From Paraspadella gotoi (lineage: Eukaryota; Chaetognatha), in assembly GCA_051294375.1 (NCBI GenBank), contig CM119270.1, forward strand, positions 8,228,839 to 8,292,838: DNA of 64,000 bases, given 5' to 3'. Positions 23,001 to 35,010 of the stretch are shown here, in pieces (positions within the stretch are counted from its first letter, which is position 1; every line of letters starts with the position of its first letter). Below the pieces are notes generated by a model. The model saw only the letters and a list, made by a program, of their open reading frames with translations, searched no databases and was not told the origin of the DNA. A program made the position numbers and the translations under genes.

Positions 23001-26000
23001 GTCATTTGTTTTTCTTCTCAGGCCTCTTCGTCCCCATGGCCAACGCGACGGGCGCTACTTCCGGTTTCGTCGTCGCTACCCTCTTTATCATTTGGGTCGT
23101 CGTCGGGTCACAGGCATGGCTTTTGGAGGAGGGTGGGGGCAGGCATGGCTTTTGGAGGAGGGTGGGGGCAGGCAAGGCTTTTGGAGGAGGGTGGGGCAGG
23201 CATGGCTTTGGAGGATGGGTGGGGCAGGCATGGCTTTGGAGGAGGGTGGGCAGGCATGGCTTTTGGACGAGGGTGGGGGCAGGCATGGCTTTTGGAGGAG
23301 GTGGGGGCAGGCAAGGCTTTTGTGAGGAGGGTGGGGCAGGCATGGCCTTTTGAGGAGGGTGGTGGGCAGGCAGGCTTTTGGAGAGGGTGGGGGCAGGCAT
23401 GGCTTTTGGAGATGGGCAGCATGCTTTTGGAGGAGGGTGGGGCAGGCATGGCCTTTGGAGGAGGGTGGGGGCAGGCATTGCTTTTGGAGGAGAGGTGGGG
23501 CAGGCATGGCTTTTGGAGGAGGGTGGGGCAGGCATGGCTTTTGTGAGGAGGGTGGGGCAGGCAAGCTTTTTGGAGGAGGGTGGGGGCAGGCATGGCTTTT
23601 GGAGTAGGTGGGGGCAGGCATGGCTTTTGGAGGAGTGGCAGGCATGCCTTTTGGAGGAGGGTGGTGGCAGGCATGGCTTTTGGAGGAGGGTGGGGAGGCA
23701 GGCTTTTGGAGGAGGGGGGGCAGGCATGGCCTTTTGAGGAGGGGTGGGGCAGGCATGGCTTTTGGAGAAGGGTGGGGCAGGCATGGCGCTTTTGGAGGAG
23801 GGTGGGGGCAGGCATGGCTTTTGGAGAGGTGGGGGCAGGCATGGCTTTTGGAGGAGGGTGGGGGCAGGCATGGCTTTTGAGGAGGGTGGGGGCAGGCATG
23901 GCTTTTTGAGGAGGGTGGGGCAGGCATGGCTTTTGGAGGAGGGTGGGGGCAGGCAAGGCTTTTGGAGGAGAGTGGGGGCAGGCATGGCTTTTGAAGGAGG
24001 GTGGGGGCAGGCAAGGCTTTTGAGGAGGGTGGGGGCAGCATGGCTTTTGAGGAGGGTGGGGGCAGGCATGGCTTTTGGAGGAGGGTGGGGCAGGCATGGC
24101 TTTGAGAGGGTGGGGGCAGGCATGGCTTTTGGAGGAGGGTGGGGGCAGGCATGGCTTTTGGAGGAGGGTGGGGGCAGGCATGGCTTTTGGAGGAGGGTGG
24201 GGGCAGATGGCTTTTGGAGGAGGGTGGGGGCAGGATGGCTTTGAGGAGGGTGGGCAGCATGGTTTTGGAGGAGGGTGGGGGCAGGCATGGCTTTTGGAGG
24301 AGGGTGGGGGCAGGCATGGCTTTTGAAGGAGGGTGGGGCAGGCAAGGCTTTTGGAGGAGGGTGGGGGCAGGCATGGCTTTTGAAGGAGGGTGGGGCAGGC
24401 ATGGCTTTTGAAGGAGGGTGGGGCAGCAAGGCTTTTGGAGGAGGGTGGGGCAGGCATGGCTTTTGAGGAGGGTGGGGGCAAGGCAAGGCTTTTGGAGGAG
24501 GGTGGGGGCAGGCATGGCTTTTGAGGAGGGGGGAGCATGGCTTTTGGAGGAGAGGTAGGAGGGTGGGGCAGGCATGGCTTTTGAAGGAGGGTGGGGGCAG
24601 GCATGGCTTTTGAGGAGGGTCGGGGCAGGCAAGGCTTTTGGAGGAGGGTGGGGGCAGGCAAGGCTTTTGGAGGAGGGTGGGGGCAGGCAAGGCTTTTGGA
24701 GGAGGTGGGGGCAGGCAGCTTTGAGGAGGGTGGGGCAGGCAAGGCTTTTGGAGGAGGTGGGCAGCAAGGCTTTTGGAGGAGGGTGGGGCAGGCAAGGCTT
24801 TTGGAGGAGGGTGGGGGCAGGATGGCTTTTGGAGGAGGGTGGGGGCAGGATGGCTTTTGAGGAGGGTGGGGGCAGGCATGGCTTTTGGAGGAGGGTGGGG
24901 CAGGCATGGCTTTTGGAGGAGGGTGGGGGCAGGCATGGCTTTTGGAGGAGGGTGGGGCAGGCAGGCTTTTGAGGAGGGTGGGGGCAGGCAAGGCTTTTGG
25001 AGGAGGGTGGGGGCAGGCATGGCTTTTGGAGGAGGGTGGGCAGGCATGGCTTTTGAAGGAGGTGGGGCAGGCATGGCTTTTGGAGGAGGTGGGGCAGGCA
25101 AGGCTTTTGGAGGAGGGTGGGGGCAGGCAAGGCTTTGGAGGAGGGGGGCAGGCATGGCTTTTGGAGGAGGGTGGGGGCAGGCATGGCTTTTGAAGGAGGG
25201 TGGGGCAGGCAAGGTTTGGAGGAGGGTGGGGGCAGGCATGGCTTTTAGAGAGGGGGAGGCATGGCTTTTGGAGGAGGGTGGGGGGCAGGCATGGCTTTTG
25301 GAGGAGGGTGGGGCAGGCATGGCTTTTGGAGGAGGGTGGGGGGCAGGCATGGCTTTTGGAGGAGGGTGGGGGCAGGTATGGCTTTTGGAGGAGGGTGGGG
25401 GGCAGGATGGCTTTTGGAGGAGGGTGGGGGCAGGCATGGCTTTTGGAGGAGGGTGGGGGCAGGCATGGCTTTTGGAGGAGGGTGGGGGCAGGCATGGCTT
25501 TTGGAGGAGGGTGGGGGCAGGCATGGCTTTTGGAGGAGGGTGGGGCAGGCATGGCTTTGAGGAGGGTGGGGGCAGGCATGGCTTTTGGAGGAGGGTGGGG
25601 GCAGGCATGGCTTTTGGAGGAGGGTGGGGCAGGCATGGCTTTTGAAGGAGGGTGGGGGCAGGCAAGGCTTTTGGAGGAGGTGGGGGCAGGCATGGCTTTT
25701 GAGAGGAGGTGGGGGCAGGCATGGCTTTTGAAGAGGGTGGGGGCAGGCATGGCTTTTGGAGGAGGATGGGGGCAGGCATGGCTTTTGGAGGGGTGGGGGC
25801 AGGCAAGGCTTTTGGAGGAGGGTGGGGGCAGGCATGGCTTTTTGAAGGAGGGTGGGGGCAGGCATGGCTTTTGAAAGGAGGGTGGGGCAGCATGGCTTTT
25901 GAAGGAGGGTGGGGCAGGCATGGCTTTTGAAGGAGGGTGGGGCAGGCAAGGCTTTTGGAGGAGGGGGGGCAGGCAAGGGCTTTTGGAGGAGGGTGGGCAG

Positions 26001-27769
26001 GCAAGGCTTTTGGAGGAGGGTGGGGCAGGCAAGGCTTTTGGAGGAGGGTGGGGGCAGGCAAGGCTTTTGGAGGAGGGTGGGGGCAGGCAGGCTTTTGGAG
26101 GAGGGTGGGGCAGCAAGGCTTTGAGGAGGGTGGGGCAGGCAAGGCTTTTGGAGGAGGGTGGGGGCAGGCAAGGCTTTTGGAGGAGGGTGGGGGCAGGCAA
26201 GGCTTTTTGGAGGAGGGTAGGGGCAGGCATGGCTTTGGAGGAGGGTGGGGCAGCAAGGCTTTTGAAGGAGGGTGGGGGCAGGCATGGCTTTTGGAGGAGG
26301 TGGGGCAGCATGGCTTTTGGAGGAGGGTGGGGGCAGGCAAGGCTTTTGGAGGAGGAGTGGGGGCAGGCAAGCTTTTGGAAGGAGGTGGGGGCAGGCAGGC
26401 TTTTTGGAGAGGGTGGGGGCAGGCAAGCTTTTGAGGAGGGTGGGGGCAGGCATGGCTTTTGAAGGAGGTGGGGGCAGCATGGCTTTTTGAAGAGGGTGGG
26501 GCAGGCATGCTTTTGGAGGAGGGTGGGGGCAAGGCAAGGCTTTTGGAGGAGGGTGGGGGCAGGCATGGCTTTGAAAGGAGGAGGGGGGCAGCATGGCTTT
26601 TGAGGAGGAGGGGGGTAGGCGGGGGATTGGGTTTTGATTCTGTGGAATCAACTTCATCGTGAGAACAGATTCCGAAATATTTACCAACAGTTTGGGACAA
26701 ATATTTGTCAGTTGTCATTACAAAACTTGCGGGTCCCAAACGAATGACAATGGCAGCAATTTTATGTCTACCTCCACTCCATTTTACCTGAAACAAATCG
26801 CAAGTTTCCCTCATTCCTTTCTCAGATCTACAAACCCCCGAAGACTCTCCTCTGCGCGTCGACGATCCACTGCGGCGACTTCGAAGGCCTCATCAATTTC
26901 AACGCGTCCCTCGTCGAGAGGATATCTTGCGATCGACCTCGGGTCCCTCCCAACGTGGAAGGGTACGAAGGATTGGCCATCTATCGAATATCTTACATGT
27001 GGTAAGTGAACGTTTGAACTGACTGTGAGGAGGGGGGACGACAGGGATGCATCCAGTCATTCTGTTAGTATGGCTTTACCCCTATGGTGGACTAAAATAC
27101 ACCAACCGTTCATCAGCGGCCATTGGTGCCGGAGGCAAGTCATTCGCCTCCCAACCAAAAGGTCCGGGGTTCTTGCCTGGTGGTCGTCTGGCAGTTAAGA
27201 GGGACGGGGCGCTTAACCCGCCTGTAACTCGGTGTTACAGCCTGATCCGAAGCTCAGGACTGCTTATATTGAACGGTTCTGTCATTAACACATACCAATA
27301 ATTACTGTCTCTTCACCCCAAAGTTTTTTTCCTGAGTTTCCCTTTTTTTCCGGAACATTGAATCCCGCGATAAGATAGCGGTCATTTACGTAATCAACCG
27401 GTCACTTTTTTGGACTGACCGATCCGATTAGCACCTTAGACTTAAAGCGTGAGCCGATTCCACTATTGCTGCGCTGCTGCCTGAAACCTTGTTTTCCATC
27501 GCATTTTGGAAATCTTTGCATTTTCTCAATGGCCCGATTCAAGGTACGTTCCCATCTCCTGTCTCGTCGTCGTCGTCGTCGCCGTCGCCGTCACCCTCGC
27601 CGGCGGACGACGTCGGTGGGCGTCGCCGGATGCGCACCTCCTGTCGCCGGTCGTGGGACGATTTCTGAGAAATGCGGAAACAAAAGATCAAAATGGAAAG
27701 AAAGCGGGAAATACAAACGAGGCGGTGGAGACGGAGGAAGAAGGATATGAGAATACGAGCGCCGTTTGA
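20030..27769 (+). CDS. SLC5-family sodium-coupled solute transporter (SLC5A6/8/12-like), 594 aa
   Basis: Complete 11-exon gene without a frameshift: 20030-20121, 20392-20545, 20783-20906, 21112-21284, 21631-21873, 22087-22216, 22390-22568, 22746-22941, 23022-23113, 26826-27001, 27544-27769. Seen in order: SPWDYVIFTACLTISAGIGV (TM1), GGRQSTTEEFLMADRRM, FPVALSLLASFISAITLLG, LPVFYRLKLTSAYEYLEIRF, FYTTLGGIK, VMWTDAFQVGIMF, VYAVNQAQVQRCLS, SDQLLPLYVMDVMSP, FCGSLSTISSGLNSLAAVI and AFNGALAGPLLGVFTLGLFV. These are the diagnostic blocks of the monocarboxylate/multivitamin branch. The C terminus has one more membrane segment and a hydrophilic tail. Length fits the family (about 610). Expected to couple Na+ entry to uptake of organic anions or vitamins at the plasma membrane; substrate not predictable. 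Intron 9 is almost wholly a minisatellite and has a GC donor. Confidence 0.94.
22226..22330. repeat. (GATT)n-type repeat in SLC5 intron 6
   Basis: GATTGATTGGTTTATTT repeated about three times, then TTTACAAATCTGGCTGATA. Begins about 10 bases after the intron 6 donor. The same trailing sequence recurs in intron 7. Confidence 0.75.
22572..22725. repeat. (GATT)n-type repeat in SLC5 intron 7
   Basis: ATTGATTGATTGATTTGATT starts about 5 bases after the donor and is followed by TTTACAAATCTGGCTGATA, shared with intron 6; further GATT-rich sequence fills the intron. Confidence 0.75.
23113..26625. repeat. 28-30 bp G-rich minisatellite, ~120 copies, in SLC5 intron 9
   Basis: Unit: GCAGGCATGGCTTTTGGAGG followed by AGGGTGGGG, with variants GCATGG/GCAAGG, four to six G in the last run and occasional single-base losses. 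The array starts at the last base of exon 9 and ends about 200 bases before exon 10. Neither strand of the consensus unit has a stop codon in any frame, which explains the very long spurious frames here, including a 1270-codon minus-strand one. Strong purine/G asymmetry suggests G-quadruplex or other non-B structure. Because of the unit variation, the copy number is an estimate from length. Confidence 0.96.
27085..27314 (+). mobile_element. tRNA-derived SINE, first family (copy 4)
   Basis: Plus orientation: starts with hairpin TGGTGGA...ACACCA, then GCCGGAGGCAAGTCATTC, B-box region GGTCCGGGGTTCTTGCC, and ends TACTGTCTCTTCA. Lies in intron 10 of the SLC5 gene. Confidence 0.82.
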
Positions 27770-28330
27770 GGAACGGTTTCGTTTTTGGGGGAGGATTGTT
27801 TTGTTGGGTGATTAGTTTTGTTTCTCTTATTCAGCGGATAAGTACGTTTTGGTTTTGTGTTTTGTTTTGAGGACCAGAATTGCTGGTAAAACGTTTTTGT
27901 ATGTATAATTGCATATTGCATAACTCAAACCCCCAATTTTATGAATAAGTGTTTCTTGTCATTGAAATAAGTTAATTTGTGTTTTAAATAGAATAATTTG
28001 GTACAAACAAATTTATATATGAAATTGGTACAACCAATATAAAAAATTAATAAATAAGCCATTTTGTCCCTGACTTTGGACTGCATATTAACTTTTACAC
28101 TGTTTGTGAGTCGAAAAATAATATTAATTATACCAGTTGACGTTTTATTTCTTTATTTCTTTATATATATTAAGACAAACTAGTTTTATTCCGGTAATTA
28201 TGTAAGTCATGGTGTCATACAGTAGTTAATACTAAATAATAATAAATAATATTGGTAAAAGCCCTTTGAATAATAATCGTAATCAAGAGCGTCATCATCC
28301 TCGTCATCTTAATAATTTTCATGGTAAACA

Positions 28331-28397
<67 letters not shown>

Positions 28398-28398
28398 A
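28331..28398. repeat. (CGT)n microsatellite
   Basis: About 22 uninterrupted units. Confidence 0.97.
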
Positions 28399-28919
28399 GC
28401 CTAGAATCTAGGTTAAGGAGGAAAACTAGGTTAAGTCTGGAAGACTTTTCCTTTGCCGAAAGGAATTGCGTCTTTCGTTCGGGAAGGACGCGAAAGTCAC
28501 GCGAAACGGACAACAACAACGACGAAAACAACAACAGCAAGAAGCAATAACAATAAACAGACGCAATAAAGTAAAAATGAACAACAGTTTCGAAGTTTTA
28601 TTTTCTTTCTTTCGTTACATTTTATACTTTCTCGCACCTGCCTTTTCTTTCCCTTTTTATTTTTTTTTTTCTTTCCCATAACCTCACTTATTTTTACTTT
28701 TACGATTTTCTTTATCTATTTCTTATTTCTCTTTCTGTGAATGCCTGCTGCTGACTTTACTTTTTTTCTTATTGTTCCTTTCTTTGACTTTGCATCTATT
28801 TTTTTTTTCATATTTACTAATTCTATCCGTTGCTTTTCTTGGTGACAAAAATAGTTTTTAAAAAAAATTTGTATCATTTCCCATTTAACCTTCGACGCCA
28901 GACGCTGCCTCTGGGTATC

Positions 28920-29060
28920 CCGACCAATCGTAAACGACCGACGCGTCTCGCCGACCAATCACAGTTGCGCGTGGGCGGAGTTTCCAGTCAGTCAGCTGCC
29001 CATCTCAACGTTTGATTGGTCGACGAAACGACGGAAGGGCCGCGCCCGTTGGTCGGGATT
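28920..29060. promoter_or_regulatory. CCAAT/GC-box cluster
   Basis: CCAAT at 28924 and 28955, inverted CCAAT (ATTGG) at 29015, GGGCGG at 28973 and an E-box CAGCTG at about 28994, all within 100 bases in a locally GC-rich block. This is the composition of an NF-Y/Sp-type promoter or enhancer. It could serve SoxC about 3 kb downstream; target not shown. Confidence 0.35.
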
Positions 29061-29086
29061 CGTTTGACCGTCGACGACTTAGGGCG

Positions 29087-29089
29087 CCG

Positions 29090-29126
<37 letters not shown>
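29087..29126. repeat. (CGA)n microsatellite
   Basis: About 13 units; more interrupted GACGAC runs follow to 29580. Confidence 0.9.
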
Positions 29127-29539
29127 TTATTTCCGAATAAGATGGAACGAGTCAAAGTCGGCGTTTTCGTTTTCGTCGAAAAAAAAAAAGAAAAAGAAAA
29201 TAAGCGTCGCTACTACAATAGAAAAAAAGAGCAATATAATCGCTAAAGCTATTTTATAGGACGACGACGACGACGACCACAACGACAAGAGTAACGAAGA
29301 CGACGACGATGACGACGCAACAATCGAAATCGAACGCGACAGAAAAAAAGTAAAACTTCGAAATGATAGAAAAGACGAAGACGACGACGAAAAAGACGAC
29401 GTCGAGGATTGCGAATTGATGACGACGGCGACGACGATGTGAAAGACGACGGCGACGATGACGACGACGCCGCGGTCGCGTTACGAAGATTGACAAAGAG
29501 AGAGTCGTGGGTTTTGAATGGCGCGTCTGAAAGACAAAC

Positions 29540-29570
<31 letters not shown>

Positions 29571-31108
29571 CATCAACGGCGGCGTTTCCCTTCGCTTCAT
29601 TCTCTCGTCCCCCGGTGGGAGAAAAAAGGGGAAGATCTTCTCTGTCTCTCGCAATCTCTCTTCGTCTCTCTGTCTCTGTCTCTGTCGCCGTCTTTTATTC
29701 GAGACGTCTTTCTCTCTCACTGTCTCGATGGCACTTTCCAGGCCGACCAGCAAACGAGGACAGATGACGACGACAACAACGACGTTATTGATGGCGACGA
29801 CAAACAATAAAGTTGAAAATTTAAAGATTTTTATATATGTATATATATGCTACTTTAGTTACTTTTAATTTACAAACTTCTTTTCTAATTATTTTGCTAT
29901 ATTTTTTTTTAGCTTACTCGCCAAACAACTTTCATTGCTGAACTATCAAAAATACCATAAAGAAAAAAGCGAAATATTCGGGTTTCATCCATAATTAATT
30001 TCCTTTAATTTTCATTTAATTTTTGTAGACAAATTTTTAAAATTCCTTATTAGAGTAATGATAGTTACTTCACTGAATAATAACTGCGACACATTCTTAC
30101 TTATGGCAAATATACATTTTTGTTAACGCCTAAAATTCTGTAGTCTTTCGCAACAGAGGAAAAAGAGGAAGAAGCGGCAAATTCGGTGGTGGCGGAAAAA
30201 AAGCGCGAGTCAGTAATTAAATTCGAAACCTTTCACGTTATTTCTCCGTGAATTCACGTGAATTCGCGTGAACGTCACAACGAATCACAAGAGCGAAAAA
30301 TGACTCTTTCGACGTCGCCGAATTCGTCTCGTTCCTTCGCGCGGAAAAACTTGAGCCTCTTTGTCCCCCTCGCTTCTCCGAGTTTAACCGCGAGAGTTAA
30401 ACTACTTTTCAAAACTGAGCGAACGATTCTTCCGCTATCTTTTCGTTTCCATGGTAACCGTCAAGAAAGAAGCCGAATGGTTTCAACGGCAACCAGCAAC
30501 CTCATCGCTAATCGAAACAAAAATATTAACATTGCTAAAATAACTCTCCTATAAAACGTTAAACGCTGCTACATAGGTAAACTAACTTTTACTATACCTT
30601 TGTCTTTTTTAAAAATTTTTTTAATCCACAAAATATATTAAGTTAAAGAATCGATTTCAATGTCCATCTTAGGTGTTCAATCCCAACTTCAATCACTGTT
30701 CATCCCAACTTTTTAAAAGTTTACAGGATAAAATATACAGAAAAAAAAAATAAAACATAAAATATTAAATATACAGAATATAGCATATACCTCTATGATT
30801 TAATTAAATTATAATATCTTTCACCAGAATTAATCTAACAATTTTTTTAGTTAAATTTTCAATTTTTTTATCCTTCTTATACATCAGTAAATCTTTACAT
30901 TATATTTTTTTTCATTTTTTCAATCATTCAATCACTTATATTTGTTTATTAATTTATCGTCCCCATCATTATCATCATCATCATCATCGGCATCATCTGG
31001 GAAGACTCATAAAATTAACCCTACTTTAACGGCTTTGATCCAGTCTCTCGCTCAGAGTCGCCATTTCTGAAGCCAAAGGAGTAACGAATTGCCCTACTTT
31101 TCTTCAGC

Positions 31109-31148
31109 TCTCTCTCTCTCCTCTCTCTCTCTCCTCTCTCCTCTCTCT

Positions 31149-31190
<42 letters not shown>
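31109..31190. repeat. (CT)n microsatellite, interrupted
   Basis: CT repeats with CC interruptions upstream of SoxC. Confidence 0.9.
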
Positions 31191-31192
<2 letters not shown>

Positions 31193-31899
31193 CCTTCTTC
31201 TCGCCCCGACGGCCATTTCTGCTCACGAGCCTTCAGTCATCCAAACGCTAAAGAAAAAAAAATGGCGTCGTTCGTCGTCGTCTTCGCCGTTTTTCCCGCC
31301 TTCGCTCATCGTCCTTCGACCGCCCTTATCTTCTACCTCCTCCCCAACCTTACCCTCGTCGCTGCAACAACCTTCCCTTACCTTCTCTCTTTTCCCCACT
31401 CTCTCGCTCTCTCACGTCGCGCCATTCTTCGTCGTCATTGACGTCGTCGTCGACGAGACAACGCCGACGCCTCCCACACTCACCGCCCGGGCTTCTCTTT
31501 CCCAGGCCTCGACTCTCGCCTCCCGGGATTCCTTCTTCGCGACCTCGCCTCTTCAAACTTACCCTCTTTCTCTCGGGCCTCAACTTACCCGCGCTTCGTC
31601 GAACCGTCTTTCCCTTACCATCGCTACCCAGTCTCCTCCGCGCGAGACCTCACCTTACCTCATTTTTCTCTCTTCCCCCAAGTCGACTTACCCGTCTTCA
31701 CTTACCTCGACTTCCGCCGCCCGGGCTTCTTCGTCCAAGGACGGTTCCCCGCGGATTGACTCCGCCTCGTCTCCTTTCCTTTCCGCTTTCCCGCTCACTT
31801 ACCCTTTTACTTATCCGGGTGCTTCTGCCAAGTTTATTAACTCACCTTCCTTGCCTGCCGCTTCGGACGCTCATATTTTTTGCCGCTCCTTCGTCCTCC

Positions 31900-33039
31900 A
31901 TGACAAACGACGACAACAACAACAACAACAACCTTCTTCCCGTCCACTCCCTTCGCCTCGCAACCTTCTCCTCCCTCAGTTCCAACGTCATGTCTAATTT
32001 CGAGGCTTTCCGAGTCTTCAACGTTCCCCTCTTCTCGTCCGATTCCGCCCTGCCTCCTTCCCTGCCTCCCATGTCTCCATCTCTCGCCGCCTCCCTGTCT
32101 CCCTCCCTCGCTGCTCCCTTCTCTCCGTCCCTGCCTTCCTCCCTGCCTTCCTCGGATCCACTGGCTTCCTCTTTGTCGTCGTCGTCGTTGTTTCAAACAG
32201 AATTCTTCGGCGAGGATTTTTGCGTCGCTGGTAAGAGGAAAGTTTTCTGTGAGGCGTGTGAAGTTGTTTTCGGTGGCTTGATCTCTGTGATTGATTGTCT
32301 ATATCTGTTTGAAAATATTAGTTTTGAAAAGAATTTTATAAATTTACTCGGTATTTTTTTTAAAAAAGTCCCTAAAAATGCAGCGACAGGAATTGTAAAC
32401 AAAAGCAAAGTTTTATTTGGGTTACAACGACGGACATGTTTCGTCACGGAAATAAAAGATTGGGTAGGAAGTGAAAGCCTAAATAGAAAATCTACATAAA
32501 ATTATATAAATTATTCGTTTTTAAATATAATATCGTTCATCTAAAATGAATTAACTTTTTCCTCATTTTAATTTCAGATCCTTCTCCTCCTCCTGTTCCT
32601 CTTCATCATCCCACTCCTCCTCCTCTTCCTCTCCCCACGAACTTCGGCTCTTTCGCCGTCGCCGCCAACTCCTCCACGCCCTACAGCGACGCCACCCAAT
32701 GTCGAAAACGCGCCGCCCACGTCAAGCGACCCATGAATGCCTTCATGGTGAGGGTTTTTTTGTCTGTGAAATGTCGGTGAGATTAAAATGGTAAAAAGGA
32801 TTATTAAAGCTTGGGCGATGATTTATATTTAATCACTATCACTATATTTATAAAAAAGATTCCTATTAGGAATTGGAGAAAAAAAAATAAAGTATTAAAA
32901 AAAAAGGAAAAAAAAGTCTTTGAAAGGAGAGAATAAACATTAGGGAACTACGAGGAAGAACTCTGAACCATTAAAGAAAGAAAATTGCGGAAAGAAAAGA
33001 GTTGGTTACAAAAAAAGAAGAAGGAAAGAGAGAAGAGAG

Positions 33040-33118
<79 letters not shown>

Positions 33119-33254
33119 GAAGTTCGAGAAGGGAGGAATGTTCTGTGTGATGAGTGAATCGCTATTACTGATGAAGGATCAAAGTAAATCACCCGGGATG
33201 GGATTTTGAATGGGATGCTAAGAGAAGAGAAGAGAGAGAGGAGAGAGAGGAGAG

Positions 33255-33290
<36 letters not shown>

Positions 33291-33621
33291 AGAAGATAAC
33301 AACACCACTTTAGCGAAAGACAAGTGGTCCCAGATTCATGGACGTTGGACAATATTACATTGAACGAACTAGTTGTATGTTTTAACTTCAGTACCCGGAA
33401 TTGATGTGAATGTTCAATATAACGCGTGGGTTGTAAGAAAAAGGAAGCAGACAAAAATTTTCACAAGATAAAGATGAGATGACAAGCGGAAGGGAATTGG
33501 AAAAGAGAAAGAAAAAAAATCTCATCCGAGAGAAAAAATGAGACGCTCCATCACCATACGACAAAAAGAGAAAGAAAGGTGCTTGTTCTGGGAAATAAGA
33601 GAGAGAGAGAGAGAGAGAGAG

Positions 33622-33673
<52 letters not shown>

Positions 33674-34978
33674 ACTGATGAAAAAGGAAAGAAAAAAAAG
33701 AAAGCATAAAAGAAGGAGAGGCAGTGAGGGAAGAGGAGCAGGTCTCACGGGAATGACAAGTGACTACTGGGACCACTGGCGTGGTAGAAAAAAGAAAAGA
33801 AATTTGTGAAACTAAGCGTAAATGGAACCTTGAGACCGGGACGCATATTTTACGACTTACATTTTTTTTAAATGTTTTTTAAAGTATTTAGTTCATAGTT
33901 TTTTTTTCATACAAGGAGGGCCAGGTCTTTTCGAATCAGAGTCGAAACTTGTCTGTCTTATTTTAAATAAAAGAGTTGTTACGTTGAAAACAAATCTCTT
34001 TGATAATTTTTATTTCAAAATTTTGTTAAGGAAGGTTGCGGAAAAATTAGAAAAATGACCATTTTCTGGTCATAATTAGTATCGATCTTAAGACAAAAGC
34101 TCCCAGTTTCAGGAGATAGTTCTATTTTTAAAGAGCTGGACTTCGCGGTATACAGATATGAAGATTCTTTTTCTTTTTTCTCGTTGTTTTCCCTTTTTTT
34201 CTTAATAATATGACAGATATAAAAGTGAATCCGTCATTACGTTATTTTCAAAATATTTCCAATTCGATACTTCGAGTACCCTCGTCTACTTCCAATAACC
34301 ATAGACCACCTTCTAATCTTCACCCCCCCACCCTGCATCAGGTCTGGTCGCAGATCGAACGGCGCAAGATCATCGAAGCGAATCCCGACACCCACAACGC
34401 CCGCATCTCCAAACAGTTGGGAATCCGCTGGCGGCTGCTGTCGGAAGAGCAAAGACGACCCTACGTGGAGGAAGCGGAGAGGCTGCGCCTGCTGCATCTC
34501 AGGTGGAAGGCTGCGTCGGGCGGTCGGGAGGGTGGGTGAAGAAGTGAGTAAGTTAGTATGATGAGGAAAGGGTGGGTTGAGGTAAATAATATATACTGTA
34601 TGCATATTCATTGCGAATATCATTTTGCCGTCATAGTTTTTAATAATTGAGCGAGAATTCTCTGGGTCAAAACTAGCAAGAAATACTAATAGAATTGTAG
34701 TATAAGATGGCAAAATCGTCAAAAATGTCAAAAACATTGGTCGCTTCGTCCAATCATAAAAAATAAAATACTTCGTCACAGAGAATATCCCGACTACAAG
34801 TACCGACCAAAGAAAAAGGCCCCGCGAATTCCCAAAGAGAAGAAACGTCAGAAACGGAAGCAACAGCTGCAAAACAGAGCGGAACAGCAACAACGTCCGC
34901 ATCAGCAACTTTCGCAGCATTTATCGTCTGAGGAAACCGACCCTCTGACCAGCGCACTGAATAAGAGTCAACGACGGT

Positions 34979-35010
<32 letters not shown>

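Larger units (their letters stand above)
27770..31899. other. Intergenic spacer with CGT/CGA repeats and a promoter-like block
   Basis: Contains a (CGT)n tract at 28331-28398, interrupted (CGA)n from 29087 to about 29580, CCAAT/GC-box-bearing sequence at 28920-29060, AT-rich DNA at 30560-31000 and a (CT)n tract at 31109-31190. Arg- or Asp-rich open frames here come from the trinucleotide repeats. The last 800 bases are pyrimidine-rich and lead into SoxC exon 1; the SoxC frame is open well upstream of the chosen ATG, so a longer N terminus is possible. Confidence 0.5.

Noticed and set aside
23002-26814. 1270-codon minus-strand open frame, Pro/Lys/Ala/Cys-rich, plus several other long frames over the same stretch
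   Set aside because: The minisatellite unit has no stop codon in any frame, so long frames appear by composition. The frame starts antisense to intron and the array lies inside an SLC5 intron.
28266-28550. Poly-Arg open frames on both strands
   Set aside because: Translation of the (CGT)n microsatellite.
31089-31997. 302-codon Ser/Pro/Leu-rich frame overlapping SoxC exon 1
   Set aside because: Wrong frame relative to the phase-1 donor at 32231 that joins the HMG exon; pyrimidine-rich DNA explains its openness.
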